Assembly (NCBI GenBank): GCA_900315935.1
Contig: ONBB01000011.1
Coordinates: forward strand, 1-50,140
Origin: an uncultured Bacteroidales bacterium
GTDB taxonomy: Bacteria > Bacteroidota > Bacteroidia > Bacteroidales > P3
Reading direction: 5' to 3'
Length of the DNA stretch: 50,140 bases
This document shows positions 41,969-50,140 of this stretch, in pieces. Position numbers and translations under genes: made by a program. Positions within the stretch are counted from its first letter, which is position 1; the number at the start of each line of letters is the position of its first letter. The notes under the pieces were generated by a model, which saw only the letters and a list, made by a program, of their open reading frames with translations, searched no databases and was not told the DNA's origin.

Positions 41969-42480
41969 AAAAGCTACTCCTTTTCCTATCGCTCCTGCTC
42001 TCGGTGAGCGCCACAGCCCAGCGGCTCACCATCCCGGGCACCGACGTGCAATACCGCCTCAACAGCGAGGACTGGGTCTACGTGCGCACCTTCGAACACC
42101 CCAGCGGTGGCGACATATACCTATACGCCTACACGGGGCACGAGGTGATAGACCTCGAGGGCGACACCGTGCTGCCCTTCCTCCGCATCTATGTGGTGCG
42201 CGACTACGACGGCGACCTCTACGAGCTGGCCTACGAACGCTATGAGGCCCAGCCCTACCAGTCGCTCAAGGAGTACACCAAAGGCGACGGGCTGCCCGCC
42301 TCGGGCGGCCTCGGCTACATCGGCGCCTACACCAACCCCTCGGACCAAAAGGACTACCAGTTCTACATGACCTACTTCTACAGCAAGCGCACCTCGGTCG
42401 AATTCCGCCTCGAAACCACCAAAGACACCTTTAACGAAATGGACTTCGAGTTCAAGGACATATTGAGCTCCATCAAATAA
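41965..42480 (+). CDS. Secreted protein of unknown function
   Basis: A 171-residue protein with signal peptide MKKLLLFLSLLLSVSATAQ, then a small alpha/beta domain: LTIPGTDVQYRLNSEDWVYV, FEHPSGGDIYLYAYTG, VIDLEGDTVLPFLRIYVV, GGLGYIGAYTNPSDQKDYQF and YFYSKRTSVEFRLETTKDTF. The pattern (hydrophobic strands with a conserved GDT and a final amphipathic stretch MDFEFKDILSSIK) looks like a ligand-binding fold of the kind that recurs in small Bacteroidota exported proteins, but I cannot name it. ATG overlaps the glycosyltransferase stop (ATGA), so translation is coupled. Confidence 0.82.
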   Translation: MKKLLLFLSLLLSVSATAQRLTIPGTDVQYRLNSEDWVYVRTFEHPSGGDIYLYAYTGHEVIDLEGDTVLPFLRIYVVRDYDGDLYELAYERYEAQPYQSLKEYTKGDGLPASGGLGYIGAYTNPSDQKDYQFYMTYFYSKRTSVEFRLETTKDTFNEMDFEFKDILSSIK

Positions 42481-42491
42481 CACCCCTGAAA

Positions 42492-45245
42492 ATGAAAAGA
42501 AGCATCCTCATACTGGCCGGCCTGCTTGCCGCCACCTCCCTTGCAGCCCAGTCCGGCACCCAGGAAGAATACGAGGCTCGGTTCACCAGGCTCAACAAAG
42601 TGTACGCCAAGTCGCCCAACGATGTCGAAGCGCTCTACAACCTCTCACTCTTCTATTACGAGAGCGGCAACCCCATGCGCAACCTGCCCATGGCCATGAA
42701 ATACATCCAGCGCACCGAAGCCTGCCACATCAAACTCATCGAAAACGACAAGACCGGCGAGCTGGCCCGCCTGGTGCGCAGCGGCATCACCCTGCCCTCC
42801 ATCCGCCAAGTCAAGCAATCCATCATCGACGACGCCTACAAAACCATCGAGATGCGCACCGACATGAGCGGTGTGGAGCTGGACACCTACATGGATGCCT
42901 TCGGCATCGACATCGAGCTTGTGCGCCTGCTGCGCCAACGCCGCATCAACCAGATCTACGACGAAGACCTCCGCATCGGCACCGCCGAAGCCTATTATCA
43001 CTTCATCGACATCTACCCGGGCACCGACGAGGCCCAGCAAATGGAGAACCGGCTGGCCAAACTGGCCCCCGGACTCTTCGAGGGCCTGACCGCCGAGAAT
43101 GAAATCGACGCCGTCGCCGCCCGCTACCCCCTCAGCCCCTCCGTGCAGCGTGCAGCGGAAAAACAAAAGAGCCGTCAGGCATACGCCATGGCCAGCCGGG
43201 GCAACACCGTCGAGGCATACACCGACTTCCTGCACCGCTACCCCGCCAGCGACGAGAGCGAACAGGCCCGCGAACGCCTCGACAACCTCCTCGCTGTTAC
43301 CTTCTCCAAGTGCAAGACCGCCATGGACTACGGCCTCTTCGCCACCACCTACCCCGACATCTCGCTCGCCGACAAGGCCCTCGCCCAGATGCGCATCCTC
43401 ATGTACGACCAGCAGGATGTGGAGGCCGCCCGCTACTACCTCGAGAATTTCAAACTGGACCCATTCTACAACGAAGTCTTCAGCCGCTACTACACCTGGC
43501 ATGCCGCCGAGGGCAACGGAGACCCCATCCGCCACTTCGTGCAGCGGCATCCCGACTTCCCCTACCAGCGCTCGGTGGAAGACGACCTCGAACGTGCCGA
43601 GAAAATCGACCACGTCAACCTCATGGCCGACTTCATGGAGGTGGAATACGCCCGCTATGCCGACTACGTGCGCAAGCTTATGGGCAAGGGTATCGCCATC
43701 GTCCCCCTGCAACGCATGATACAGCTCCAGGTGGCCTCAAACAACTACCAGGCCGCCCTGGACCGCGTCCGCCGTTTCGACATCTGCTTCGAGACCACCT
43801 CCAACAAAGAATACCGCGAGCTGCAGCGCGTGCTCTCCGCTCCGGCCACAGGACGCAGGGCCACGCGTGAGTTCTCCGCCACCTATCACATCATGAACCC
43901 CTCCGTCAACGCCCGTGACGGCCACCTCTACTTCACCCGCACCTCGGGCAGCAGTCGCCGCATCTGCTACGCCGTCCGCGAGGGCAACGAATGGCGGCCG
44001 GCAGGCGAAATCGTCCTGGCGGGACTCAACTCCACCGACGGATACTCCTTCTACGGCTTCTACAACGGCGGCGCCAGCATGCTCATCGGCCACGAAGGCA
44101 ACATCCTGATGGCACAGAAGGAAGGCGACCAGTGGCGCATCTCCGACATGCCACCCTACCCTGTCAATAGCGACCACCTGGAGGTCGACGCCTATATGCT
44201 GCCCGACGGCAGCGGCATGCTCCTCGCCTCGGACCGCCCCAACGGACGCAACCTGCAGTCTTCCGGCGCCTACTTCCATGGCGACACAGCCCTCGCCACC
44301 GACCTCTACTTCATCCCCTACATCAACAACGGATGGGGCGACGCCGTCAACCTCGGCATCACCATCAACACGCCGTACTGCGAACGCTCGCCCATCCTCA
44401 GCCGCAACCTCAAGACCCTCTACTTCGTCTCCGACGGACGGGGCGGACTGGGATATGGCGACATCTACATGAGCACCCGCACCAATGTGCACGACTGGAC
44501 CTCCTGGTCCGAGCCCCAGAACATCGGCAAGGAGTTCAACACCGGCTTTGCCGAGGCGGACATCAGCTTCAGCCCCGACGAGAAACGCATCTTCTTCTCC
44601 TCCAACCAGGACATGGGGCGCTACTCCTGCTACAGCCTGCCTACCACCCATGAGGCGGTCGACTCGTACCAGCCTTACACGGTCGACATCCTGGGCATGG
44701 AATCGGCACTGCTGCGTGTGCGAGTGGCCGACCTCGTGCAGCAGTCGGTTACCCAGGTGGTCGACTGCTCCGGCGAGAGCAATGCCGTTACCTTCAACGT
44801 ACACAAAGACAAGCAGTACGCCGTCATCGGCGATGCCGGCACCTACTTCGTCCCCGCCATCATTGTCGACCCCAAGGCCAAGGCAACGCCCCGACTCAAG
44901 GGCTACACCTTCCCCGTCCTAGTGGCGATGGACAAGACCGTGCCGCTGCTGGCCGTCGACTTCGACCCCACCTCCTCGAGACTCACCGCCGTCGCCGAAC
45001 TCCAGCTGCAACAGCTGGCCCACTTCCTCACCCTCAATCCCGGCGGCATCGCCGAGATTTCCATCGACGTGGCCGGCAGCGACGAAACCCTCTGCTACAA
45101 CCTCTCGCTCGAACGCGGACGCCTCATCCGCAACTACCTCAACTACCAAGGCATCGACAGCTCGCGCATCATCATCTCCGCCTACGGAAACGTCAACGTC
45201 AAGCGCCAGGGACACTCCGGCGTTGGCGTCAAATTCAGGGAATAA
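42492..45245 (+). CDS. Periplasmic TPR / beta-propeller / OmpA-like protein (PorE-like architecture)
   Basis: A 917-residue protein. The signal peptide is MKRSILILAGLLAATSLAAQ. Residues about 25-440 are helical with TPR-like repeats (VYAKSPNDVEALYNLSLFYY, EAYYHFIDIYPGTDEAQQ, FLHRYPASDESEQARERL). Residues about 460-720 form a PD40-type propeller (RDGHLYFTRTSGSS, ERSPILSRNLKTLYFVSDG, GGLGYGDIYMSTR, ISFSPDEKRIFFSSNQDMG). The end is an OmpA-like domain (LAVDFDPTSSRLT, LSLERGRLIRNYLNYQGIDS, RIIISAYGN) that should bind peptidoglycan, although the usual RxxxV asparagine-aspartate positions are altered. PorE of T9SS shares this module order. No cysteine lipobox is present. It is the fourth gene from YitT. 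Confidence 0.83.
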   Translation: MKRSILILAGLLAATSLAAQSGTQEEYEARFTRLNKVYAKSPNDVEALYNLSLFYYESGNPMRNLPMAMKYIQRTEACHIKLIENDKTGELARLVRSGITLPSIRQVKQSIIDDAYKTIEMRTDMSGVELDTYMDAFGIDIELVRLLRQRRINQIYDEDLRIGTAEAYYHFIDIYPGTDEAQQMENRLAKLAPGLFEGLTAENEIDAVAARYPLSPSVQRAAEKQKSRQAYAMASRGNTVEAYTDFLHRYPASDESEQARERLDNLLAVTFSKCKTAMDYGLFATTYPDISLADKALAQMRILMYDQQDVEAARYYLENFKLDPFYNEVFSRYYTWHAAEGNGDPIRHFVQRHPDFPYQRSVEDDLERAEKIDHVNLMADFMEVEYARYADYVRKLMGKGIAIVPLQRMIQLQVASNNYQAALDRVRRFDICFETTSNKEYRELQRVLSAPATGRRATREFSATYHIMNPSVNARDGHLYFTRTSGSSRRICYAVREGNEWRPAGEIVLAGLNSTDGYSFYGFYNGGASMLIGHEGNILMAQKEGDQWRISDMPPYPVNSDHLEVDAYMLPDGSGMLLASDRPNGRNLQSSGAYFHGDTALATDLYFIPYINNGWGDAVNLGITINTPYCERSPILSRNLKTLYFVSDGRGGLGYGDIYMSTRTNVHDWTSWSEPQNIGKEFNTGFAEADISFSPDEKRIFFSSNQDMGRYSCYSLPTTHEAVDSYQPYTVDILGMESALLRVRVADLVQQSVTQVVDCSGESNAVTFNVHKDKQYAVIGDAGTYFVPAIIVDPKAKATPRLKGYTFPVLVAMDKTVPLLAVDFDPTSSRLTAVAELQLQQLAHFLTLNPGGIAEISIDVAGSDETLCYNLSLERGRLIRNYLNYQGIDSSRIIISAYGNVNVKRQGHSGVGVKFRE

Positions 45246-45262
45246 CCGACAATACAAACCTC

Positions 45263-46072
45263 ATGGAACAACACCGCACCATCACCGTCGACGGCCATAC
45301 CGTCCACTATCGCGACGAAGGCCGTGCCAACAGCAAAACGCTGGTACTCCTTCACGGATTCATGCAAAGCCTTGACGTGTGGAGCCCCTACGTGCTCACC
45401 TACATGCACCACCTGCGTGTGCTCACGGTCGACCTCCCCGGCCACGGGCTCTCCGACATCTCGTCCGAGACCGTCACCATGAACCAGATGGCACGCACGG
45501 TCAAGGCAGTACTCGACCACGCCGGGGTCGACCAATGCGTCATGGTGGGGCATTCCATGGGCGGCTACGTGGCACTGGCCTTCGCCGACCTCTTCCCCTA
45601 CAGCCTGCGCGGCCTGGGACTGGTCTGCTCGCACGCACTGCCCGACACACCACAGCACCAGCAGGGACGCCAGGCCGCCTGCCAGCAAGTGCAGGAAAAC
45701 CGGGCCTCCTACGTTGTCGACTACATCCACTCGCTCTTTCTCCAGCGCAACCGCGGCGTCCTGTCGCAAGACATCAAAGACCTCTGCGACCAATGCCTCG
45801 AAACCCGCGCCGAAGCCATCATCGCCGCACAGCAGGGCATGATGCAGCGCCCCTCGCGCCTCGACGTCCTGCAACGGCTCGAAGTGCCGACCCTCTTCAT
45901 CTACGGCAAAGGCGACACCCGCCTGCCACTCGAATACGCCATCTCGCAGGCCATGGAAGCCAGCCATGCCGAAATCCTGCTACTCGAAAATGCAGGCCAC
46001 ATGCCCTTCATCGAAGAGCGCGAATACGTCAAACCACGCATCAAAAACTTCGTCGACACCTGCTATTACTAA
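45263..46072 (+). CDS. Alpha/beta hydrolase
   Basis: A 269-residue protein of the alpha/beta-hydrolase fold. Oxyanion motif LVLLHGFMQSLDVW, strand motif VDLPGHGLSD, nucleophile elbow VGHSMGGYVALAFA (Ser near residue 97), acidic residue in IYGKGDTRLP (near 218) and catalytic His in AGHMPFIEE (near 246). The triad is complete. The cap region (residues 130-200) is helical and Gln-rich. It resembles small esterases and MenH-like hydrolases; the substrate is unknown. It begins 17 bases after the OmpA-like protein gene and closes this gene run. Confidence 0.9.
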   Translation: MEQHRTITVDGHTVHYRDEGRANSKTLVLLHGFMQSLDVWSPYVLTYMHHLRVLTVDLPGHGLSDISSETVTMNQMARTVKAVLDHAGVDQCVMVGHSMGGYVALAFADLFPYSLRGLGLVCSHALPDTPQHQQGRQAACQQVQENRASYVVDYIHSLFLQRNRGVLSQDIKDLCDQCLETRAEAIIAAQQGMMQRPSRLDVLQRLEVPTLFIYGKGDTRLPLEYAISQAMEASHAEILLLENAGHMPFIEEREYVKPRIKNFVDTCYY

Positions 46073-46172
46073 TATATCTGTACGCGCGCAAGGCCACACT
46101 AGTATACCCCACACAACCAACTGAGAACAAATTACTTACAACATAACTCTCCATCCCTCGCTGCGTCCACCC

Positions 46173-46238
46173 TACCATAAGCTTCCATATCCTTCCAGTG
46201 CCCTTGTATTCCCCTACCGTTCCCCTACCATTCCCCTA
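46173..46238 (+). repeat. 66-bp dispersed element, copy 2 (CCCCTA type)
   Basis: This is the opposite-strand partner of 8684-8749, identical at 65 of 66 positions. It is followed by GAAAACCCCTCCCC, which looks like a further decayed unit. It lies in the 302-base non-coding spacer upstream of gdhA, about 85 bases before the gdhA promoter. Confidence 0.9.
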
Positions 46239-46297
46239 GAAAACCCCTCCCCTCTGCTGCCCCCTTTTTAGGAAAAATTTTAAAAAATGCTAAAAAA

Positions 46298-46329
46298 TTT
46301 CTCCCATTGCAGAAAAAGATGTACATTTG
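46298..46329 (+). promoter_or_regulatory. Predicted gdhA promoter
   Basis: TACATTTG (46322-46329) matches TAnnTTTG and is followed by C. A TTT at 46298-46300 lies 21 bases upstream as a partial -33 element. The leader is about 40 bases. Confidence 0.6.
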
Positions 46330-46374
46330 CCACAATGAAATAAACATAAAGTTTAACACAAAACATTAAATATC

Positions 46375-47718
46375 ATGAACGTACAAAACATTATGACCAA
46401 CCTGGAGGCCAAACATCCGGGTGAAAACGAATACTTGCAGGCCGTCCGCGAGGTCCTGGAGAGCATCGAAGAGGTGTACAACCAGCACCCCGAGTTCGAG
46501 AAAGCCAAAATCGTCGAGCGCCTCGTCGAGCCCGACCGCATCTTCACCTTCCGCGTTACCTGGGTCGACCGTAACGGCGAAGTCCAGACCAACCTCGGCT
46601 ACCGCGTGCAGTACAACGCCGCCCTCGGCGCCTACAAAGGCGGTCTCCGCTTCCACCCCAAGGTCAACGTCTCCATGCTCAAATTCCTCGGCTTCGAGCA
46701 GATCTTCAAAAACAGCCTCACCAACCTGCCCCTCGGCGGTGGTAAAGGTGGCGCCGACTTCGACCCCGTTGGAAAGACCGACGAAGAAATCATGCGCTTC
46801 TGCCAGGCCTTCATGTATGAGCTGTGGCGCAACATCGGTGCCGACCAGGACAGCCCTGCCGGCGACGTGGGCGTTGGCGGCCGCGAAATCGGCTACCTCT
46901 ACGGTGCCTACAAGAAACTCGCCCGCGAGCACTCCACCGGTGCCCTCACCGGCAAGAGCTACGGCTGGGGTGGTTCCCTCATCCGTCCCGAAGCCACCGG
47001 CTTCGGCGCCATCTACTATGTCGAGCGCATGGTGAAAGAGCGCGGCGACAAGATGGAAGGCAAGCGCATCGCCCTCTCCGGCTTCGGTAACGTCGCCTGG
47101 GGTGCTGCCATCAAGGCCACCGAACTCGGTGCCAAGGTTGTCGCCATCAGCGGTCCCGACGGTGTCTGCGAAATCGAGAACGGCATCACCAAAGAGATGA
47201 TCGACTACATGCTCGACATGCGCGCCTCCAACCGCAACAAGGTCGAAGACATGGCCACCAAGTTCCCCGGCCAGGCCAAGTTCACCGCCGGCAAGAAAGC
47301 TTGGAGCGTCAAGTGCGACATTGCCTGCCCCTGCGCCTTCCAGAACGAGATGGCCGAGGCCGATGCCAAGGAACTCATCGCCAACGGCGTCCAGTACGTC
47401 GCCGAGGTCTCCAACATGGGTTGCCAGCCCGAGGCCATCGCCGCCATCCAGGGTGCCAAGATCCCCTTCGGTCCCGGTAAGGCCGTCAACGCCGGTGGCG
47501 TCGCCACCTCTGGCCTCGAAATCTGCCAGAACGCCGGCCACATCAACTGGACTGCCCCCGAGGTCGACCAGAAACTCCACAAGATCATGAACGACATCTA
47601 CGACATGTGCGTCCAGTACGGCAAGCAGGCCGACGGCAGCATCAACTACGTCAAGGGTGCCAACATCGCTGGCTTCATGCGCGTCGCCAACGCCATGCTC
47701 GCCCAGGGTATCATCTAA
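46375..47718 (+). CDS. gdhA: Hexameric NAD(P)-dependent glutamate dehydrogenase
   Basis: A 447-residue enzyme joining ammonium to 2-oxoglutarate to form glutamate. Catalytic and substrate motifs are intact: KGGLRFHPKVNVSMLKFLGF, the PLGGGKGGADFDPVGKT lysine loop, DSPAGDVGVGGREIGYLYGA and SLIRPEATGFGAIYYVERMV. The nucleotide-binding GFGNVAWGA and IANGVQYVAEVSNMGCQPEA follow. The length and the GGADFDPVGK signature fit the small hexameric GdhA class, usually NADP-specific. Codon use is strongly biased (GGT, CTC), typical of a highly expressed gene. It has its own promoter and a strong terminator. Confidence 0.96.
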   Translation: MNVQNIMTNLEAKHPGENEYLQAVREVLESIEEVYNQHPEFEKAKIVERLVEPDRIFTFRVTWVDRNGEVQTNLGYRVQYNAALGAYKGGLRFHPKVNVSMLKFLGFEQIFKNSLTNLPLGGGKGGADFDPVGKTDEEIMRFCQAFMYELWRNIGADQDSPAGDVGVGGREIGYLYGAYKKLAREHSTGALTGKSYGWGGSLIRPEATGFGAIYYVERMVKERGDKMEGKRIALSGFGNVAWGAAIKATELGAKVVAISGPDGVCEIENGITKEMIDYMLDMRASNRNKVEDMATKFPGQAKFTAGKKAWSVKCDIACPCAFQNEMAEADAKELIANGVQYVAEVSNMGCQPEAIAAIQGAKIPFGPGKAVNAGGVATSGLEICQNAGHINWTAPEVDQKLHKIMNDIYDMCVQYGKQADGSINYVKGANIAGFMRVANAMLAQGII

Positions 47719-47743
47719 TCATGAACTGATTGGTCACACTTCC

Positions 47744-47776
47744 GAGGCCGCCCGCCGTGCGGGCGGCCTCATTTTT
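47744..47776 (+). terminator. Terminator of gdhA
   Basis: A perfect 12-bp stem, GAGGCCGCCCGC and GCGGGCGGCCTC, with loop CGT is followed by ATTTTTG. Confidence 0.93.
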
Positions 47777-47833
47777 GATTAAAAAACACCTATCCTTATC
47801 AACATTTCCACTTATCAACCTATCAACTCTACA

Positions 47834-49042
47834 ATGAACTGGTTCCAAACCCTCTTCCTCGAACACAGCGTAGCCAACTCGCTGCTCATCATTTCCCTTG
47901 TCATCGCCGTGGGTCTCACCTTGAGCAAAATCAAAATGGGCCGCGTCAACCTGGGCGTCACCTGGATACTCTTCGCCGGTATCGCCGTGGGCCAGCTGGG
48001 CCTCTCCATCGACGCCACCACGGCCCACTTCGTCAAGGAGTTCGGCCTCATCCTCTTCATCTACTCCATCGGCATTGAAGTGGGCCCCAAATTCTTCGCC
48101 GCCTTCAAGTCGGGCGGCCTGCTCCTCAACGGCCTCGCCGCGGGCATCGTTCTCCTTGGCTGCCTCACAGCCTTCGTCATGCAACGCCTCACCGGCACCG
48201 AACCCGCCGCCATGATCGGCGTGCTCTACGGTGCCGTCACCAATACCCCCGGCCTCGGTGCCGCCCAGCAGGCCTACTCCGACCTCGGCGCCGGCTCCAG
48301 CCCCCTCTTTGCGCAAGGCTATGCGGTGGCCTACCCGTTGGGTGTCATCGGCATTATCCTCAGCATCACCCTCCTGCGCTCCCTCTTCCGCATCAACCTC
48401 GAGCGCGAAAACGAACTCTATCAGCGCAATGCCGCCCGCAACGGTATCGAGCTTCAGCGCGAACTCGACGCCAAACAGGGCCCCAAGACCCACCAGCCCA
48501 ACCTCTTCTTTATCTTCATCGGCATCATGCTCGGCGTGGTGCTGGGAGTGTTGCCCATCCATATCCCCGGCATGTCGGTGCCGGTACGCATCGGTTTGGC
48601 CGGCGGTCCGCTCATCGTATCCATCCTGCTCACCTACTTCGGTCCGCGCCTGCACATCAACACCTATACCACCGAGAGCGCCAACCTCATGCTACGCCAG
48701 GTGGGCATCAGCCTTTTTATGGCTGTGGTGGGCATCGGCGCCGGCCAGGGTTTCCTCCAGACCATCGCGGACGGCGGCTATATGTGGGTGCTCTACGGCG
48801 TGGTGATCACCATGGTGCCCTGCCTGGTCATCGGCGCCATCGCCCGCTGGCTGTGCAAGCTCAGCTACTTCACCATCGCCGGTATGATCAGCGGCGCCTG
48901 CACCGACCCACCCGCCCTGGCCTATAGCAACGACATCTGCGGCGGCAGCCAGGCCAGCATCGCCTACACCACCGTCTACCCCCTCTCGATGTTCCTGCGC
49001 GTGCTGGCGGCGCAAATCATGGTCATCCTACTGTGTATTTAG
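47834..49042 (+). CDS. AspT/YidE-type putative transporter lacking the RCK domains
   Basis: A 402-residue inner-membrane protein with about ten membrane segments in two halves. Half one has MGRVNLGVTWILFAGIAVGQ, FGLILFIYSIGIEVGPKFFA and GVLYGAVTNTPGLGAAQQAY. Half two has ISLFMAVVGIGAGQGFLQTI and GACTDPPALAYSNDICGGSQ, ASIAYTTVYPLSMF. These are the paired signature regions of the aspartate:alanine exchanger family (AspT, YidE, YbjL). Usual members are about 540-560 residues and carry two TrkA_C (RCK) domains between the halves. Here the linker is only about 45 residues (LERENELYQRNAARNGIELQ and onward). The short form may have lost cytoplasmic gating. The substrate is unknown. Confidence 0.87.
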   Translation: MNWFQTLFLEHSVANSLLIISLVIAVGLTLSKIKMGRVNLGVTWILFAGIAVGQLGLSIDATTAHFVKEFGLILFIYSIGIEVGPKFFAAFKSGGLLLNGLAAGIVLLGCLTAFVMQRLTGTEPAAMIGVLYGAVTNTPGLGAAQQAYSDLGAGSSPLFAQGYAVAYPLGVIGIILSITLLRSLFRINLERENELYQRNAARNGIELQRELDAKQGPKTHQPNLFFIFIGIMLGVVLGVLPIHIPGMSVPVRIGLAGGPLIVSILLTYFGPRLHINTYTTESANLMLRQVGISLFMAVVGIGAGQGFLQTIADGGYMWVLYGVVITMVPCLVIGAIARWLCKLSYFTIAGMISGACTDPPALAYSNDICGGSQASIAYTTVYPLSMFLRVLAAQIMVILLCI

Positions 49043-49074
49043 ACGCATAATATTGAAATCATGATACTTAAACT

Positions 49075-49257
49075 CTACTGCATGGCAGCCAGTTGTTCCA
49101 TGACAGCGGCCTCATAGGCAGTATTTTCCTTTGCCATCGAGACAGTCCGTATCTCCACAGCAGACTTGTTGTTGTTTTTTTCACAGCTGGTCATCGGGAT
49201 GCCAACTGTCATCATTGCAGCAACCATGAGGCCGCACTTTGCAAACATTGCTTTCAT
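49075..49257 (-). CDS. Small lipoprotein
   Basis: A 60-residue product with a type II signal peptide: MKAMFAKCGLMVAAMMTVGI, then PMTSC with Cys25 as the lipidation site. About 35 mature residues follow (EKNNNKSAVEIRTVSMAKEN, then TAYEAAVMEQLAAMQ). The mature part would be a short flexible and helical stretch. There is no recognised family and I see no consensus promoter upstream, so the call rests on the clear lipoprotein signal. It could also be a remnant of a longer protein. Confidence 0.6.
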   Translation of the reverse strand: MKAMFAKCGLMVAAMMTVGIPMTSCEKNNNKSAVEIRTVSMAKENTAYEAAVMEQLAAMQ

Positions 49258-49339
49258 GTAATTGTTGTTTTAAAGTTTTACATTTTCGACGCGTCTTTAC
49301 CCAATAGTGCCTTAAGCAAACGAAAATGTGAACTATAAA

Positions 49340-49373
49340 AACAAAAAAAAGAGCACCTCGAAAGAGATGCTCC
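49340..49373 (-). terminator. Terminator-like hairpin next to the truncated 5S copy
   Basis: GAGCACCTC and GAGATGCTC pair with one mismatch around GAAA (49351-49373), and the minus strand continues with TTTTTTTTG. It is the counterpart of the real 5S terminator at 50006-50040, in the same position relative to the 5S 3' end. Confidence 0.75.
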
Positions 49374-49380
49374 TAGAAAG

Positions 49381-49443
49381 ATGGGCGGCGACTTACTTTT
49401 CCACAAACAAGTGCAGTATCATCAGCGAGGGCGGGCTTAACTT
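49381..49443 (-). pseudogene. Truncated 5S rRNA copy (3' half only)
   Basis: About 63 bases match the 3' part of the true 5S gene at 50047-50109 at roughly 55 positions, including an unbroken 28-base stretch ending in GTGCAGTATCATC. The 5' half is absent: the similarity stops at GCTTAACTT and is followed by unrelated sequence and a GC-rich terminator. It cannot form a complete 5S rRNA. Confidence 0.85.
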
Positions 49444-49456
49444 TGGCAACAAAAAA

Positions 49457-49499
49457 GGCGAGGCCGCCGCGCATCCGCGCGGCGGCCTCGCCCATTTTT
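49457..49499. terminator. Strong GC-rich terminator between 5S relic and membrane protein gene
   Basis: A perfect 16-bp stem, GGCGAGGCCGCCGCGC and its complement, with loop ATCC (49457-49492). On the plus strand CATTTTTA follows, on the minus strand TTTTTTGTT. It ends the membrane protein gene on the minus strand. Confidence 0.9.
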
Positions 49500-49513
49500 A
49501 TAAGCAGCTCAAC

Positions 49514-49966
49514 TCAGCAGAAGTTCACTATCGCGAATGTCAGATGGCATAAAAAGAAAACCGCGATGCATCCCAGTGCAATCCAGTTGTTCCTGCCCAA
49601 AGCATAGGCAGCGAAAGAAAGGCAGGGTAGGGTAGCCATCGCGATGATACCTGCCGTTGTATAGAATCCGCAGAAATACATCATCCAGAACAACAGGTAC
49701 AGCAACAGACAATCCCAGGTGACGAGTCGCCATGCCCGTGTCATTGGTGAAGGGGCAGTGTCCCGCCGAAGCAATAATAATGCTGCTATCATCAGCACCT
49801 GTGCCACAGACGCGATCCCGTCCATGACAGGCGTCTGCGATTCCACATGCAGCGGGTCGTCCGATGGTGGCCACAACATCCATAGAATGTTAGGTATCAT
49901 CACTGCCAAGAACAATGCTCCGGCCCACCAATCCACCTTAAAAGAATATCTCCAACGTATAGACAT
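49514..49966 (-). CDS. Membrane protein of unknown function
   Basis: A 150-residue protein with four or five membrane segments: WWAGALFLAVMIPNILWMLW (residues 13-32), IASVAQVLMIAALLLL, LVTWDCLLLYLLFWMMYFC, TTAGIIAMATLPCLSFAAYA and NWIALGCIAVFFLCHLTFAI. The N-terminal MSIRWRYSFK is basic, and a WPPSDDPLHVESQTP loop with acidic residues faces one side. I do not recognise the family. It is the only gene between the real 5S gene and the truncated 5S copy, so it may have arrived with the rearrangement that split the ribosomal locus. Confidence 0.75.
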   Translation of the reverse strand: MSIRWRYSFKVDWWAGALFLAVMIPNILWMLWPPSDDPLHVESQTPVMDGIASVAQVLMIAALLLLRRDTAPSPMTRAWRLVTWDCLLLYLLFWMMYFCGFYTTAGIIAMATLPCLSFAAYALGRNNWIALGCIAVFFLCHLTFAIVNFC

Positions 49967-50005
49967 GCCTTTCTAACGCCAAGACCGCCGTATTATTATT
50001 TAGAC

Positions 50006-50040
50006 AACAAAAAAAGGGAGCCTCGAGAGAGACTCCCTTT
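50006..50040 (-). terminator. Terminator of the ribosomal RNA operon
   Basis: AAAGGGAG and CTCCCTTT (50013-50040) form a hairpin around CCTCGAGAGAGA. The minus strand continues with TTTTTTTGTTG. It lies directly after the 5S 3' end. Confidence 0.88.
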
Positions 50041-50047
50041 AAAAAGA

Positions 50048-50140
<93 letters not shown>

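Overview
The window comes from a high-GC member of the Bacteroidota, most probably the order Bacteroidales. The evidence is: Bacteroidota-type promoters with a TAnnTTTG box at the -7 position upstream of many genes; a fused SecDF; an outer-membrane protein of the PorV/PorQ (type IX secretion, T9SS) family; a large modular surface protein ending in a T9SS sorting domain; a TonB-dependent receptor with a carboxypeptidase-regulatory-like N-terminus; and a DUF4301 protein. The species cannot be read from the sequence.

Layout. 1-0.5 kb: 3' end of an elongation factor G gene. 0.7-2.9 kb (-): pnp, broken by an internal deletion and frameshift at about 1425. 3.1-8.1 kb (+): a six-gene operon of a membrane protein, an RsbU-like sensor phosphatase, an RsbW-like kinase, an RsbV-like STAS protein, a stand-alone (p)ppGpp synthetase and a stand-alone (p)ppGpp hydrolase. 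This is the most striking locus. 8.2-9.6 kb (-): rpsO, a HIT protein and greA. 9.7-23.1 kb (-): secDF, a small membrane protein, a TonB-dependent receptor, a 1670-residue secreted protein and a PorV-like protein. 23.2 kb (+): radC. 24.2-26.3 kb (-): folB, pheS and a secreted cyclophilin. 26.4-28.3 kb (+): a lipoprotein and DUF4301. 28.3-30.2 kb (-): an ECF sigma factor, a probable anti-sigma factor and a lipoprotein. 30.3-33.8 kb (+): LemA, a TPM protein, a 45-residue protein, a Nudix hydrolase and a ZIP transporter. 33.9-37.3 kb: T9SS surface protein. 37.4-39.5 kb: purM, a Bax inhibitor-1 protein and tRNA-Gly(CCC). 39.8-46.1 kb: YitT, a GT4 glycosyltransferase, a secreted protein, a TPR/beta-propeller/OmpA protein and an alpha/beta hydrolase. 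46.4-49.0 kb: gdhA and an AspT-type transporter. 49.1-50.1 kb (-): a small lipoprotein, a truncated 5S rRNA copy, a membrane protein and the 3' part of a real 5S rRNA gene.

How the parts fit. The 3.1-8.1 kb operon joins a partner-switching signalling cascade to alarmone synthesis and breakdown, and encodes no sigma factor. The secDF to PorV-like block looks like an export and surface-assembly unit. Several spacers hold notable non-coding structure: a 66-bp element present in two inverted copies 37 kb apart (one mismatch) with degenerate relatives; a 9-bp CTAGA tandem array between purM and its neighbour; 7-bp arrays upstream of the Nudix gene; and a TTAACA-rich spacer with a 22-bp perfect hairpin.
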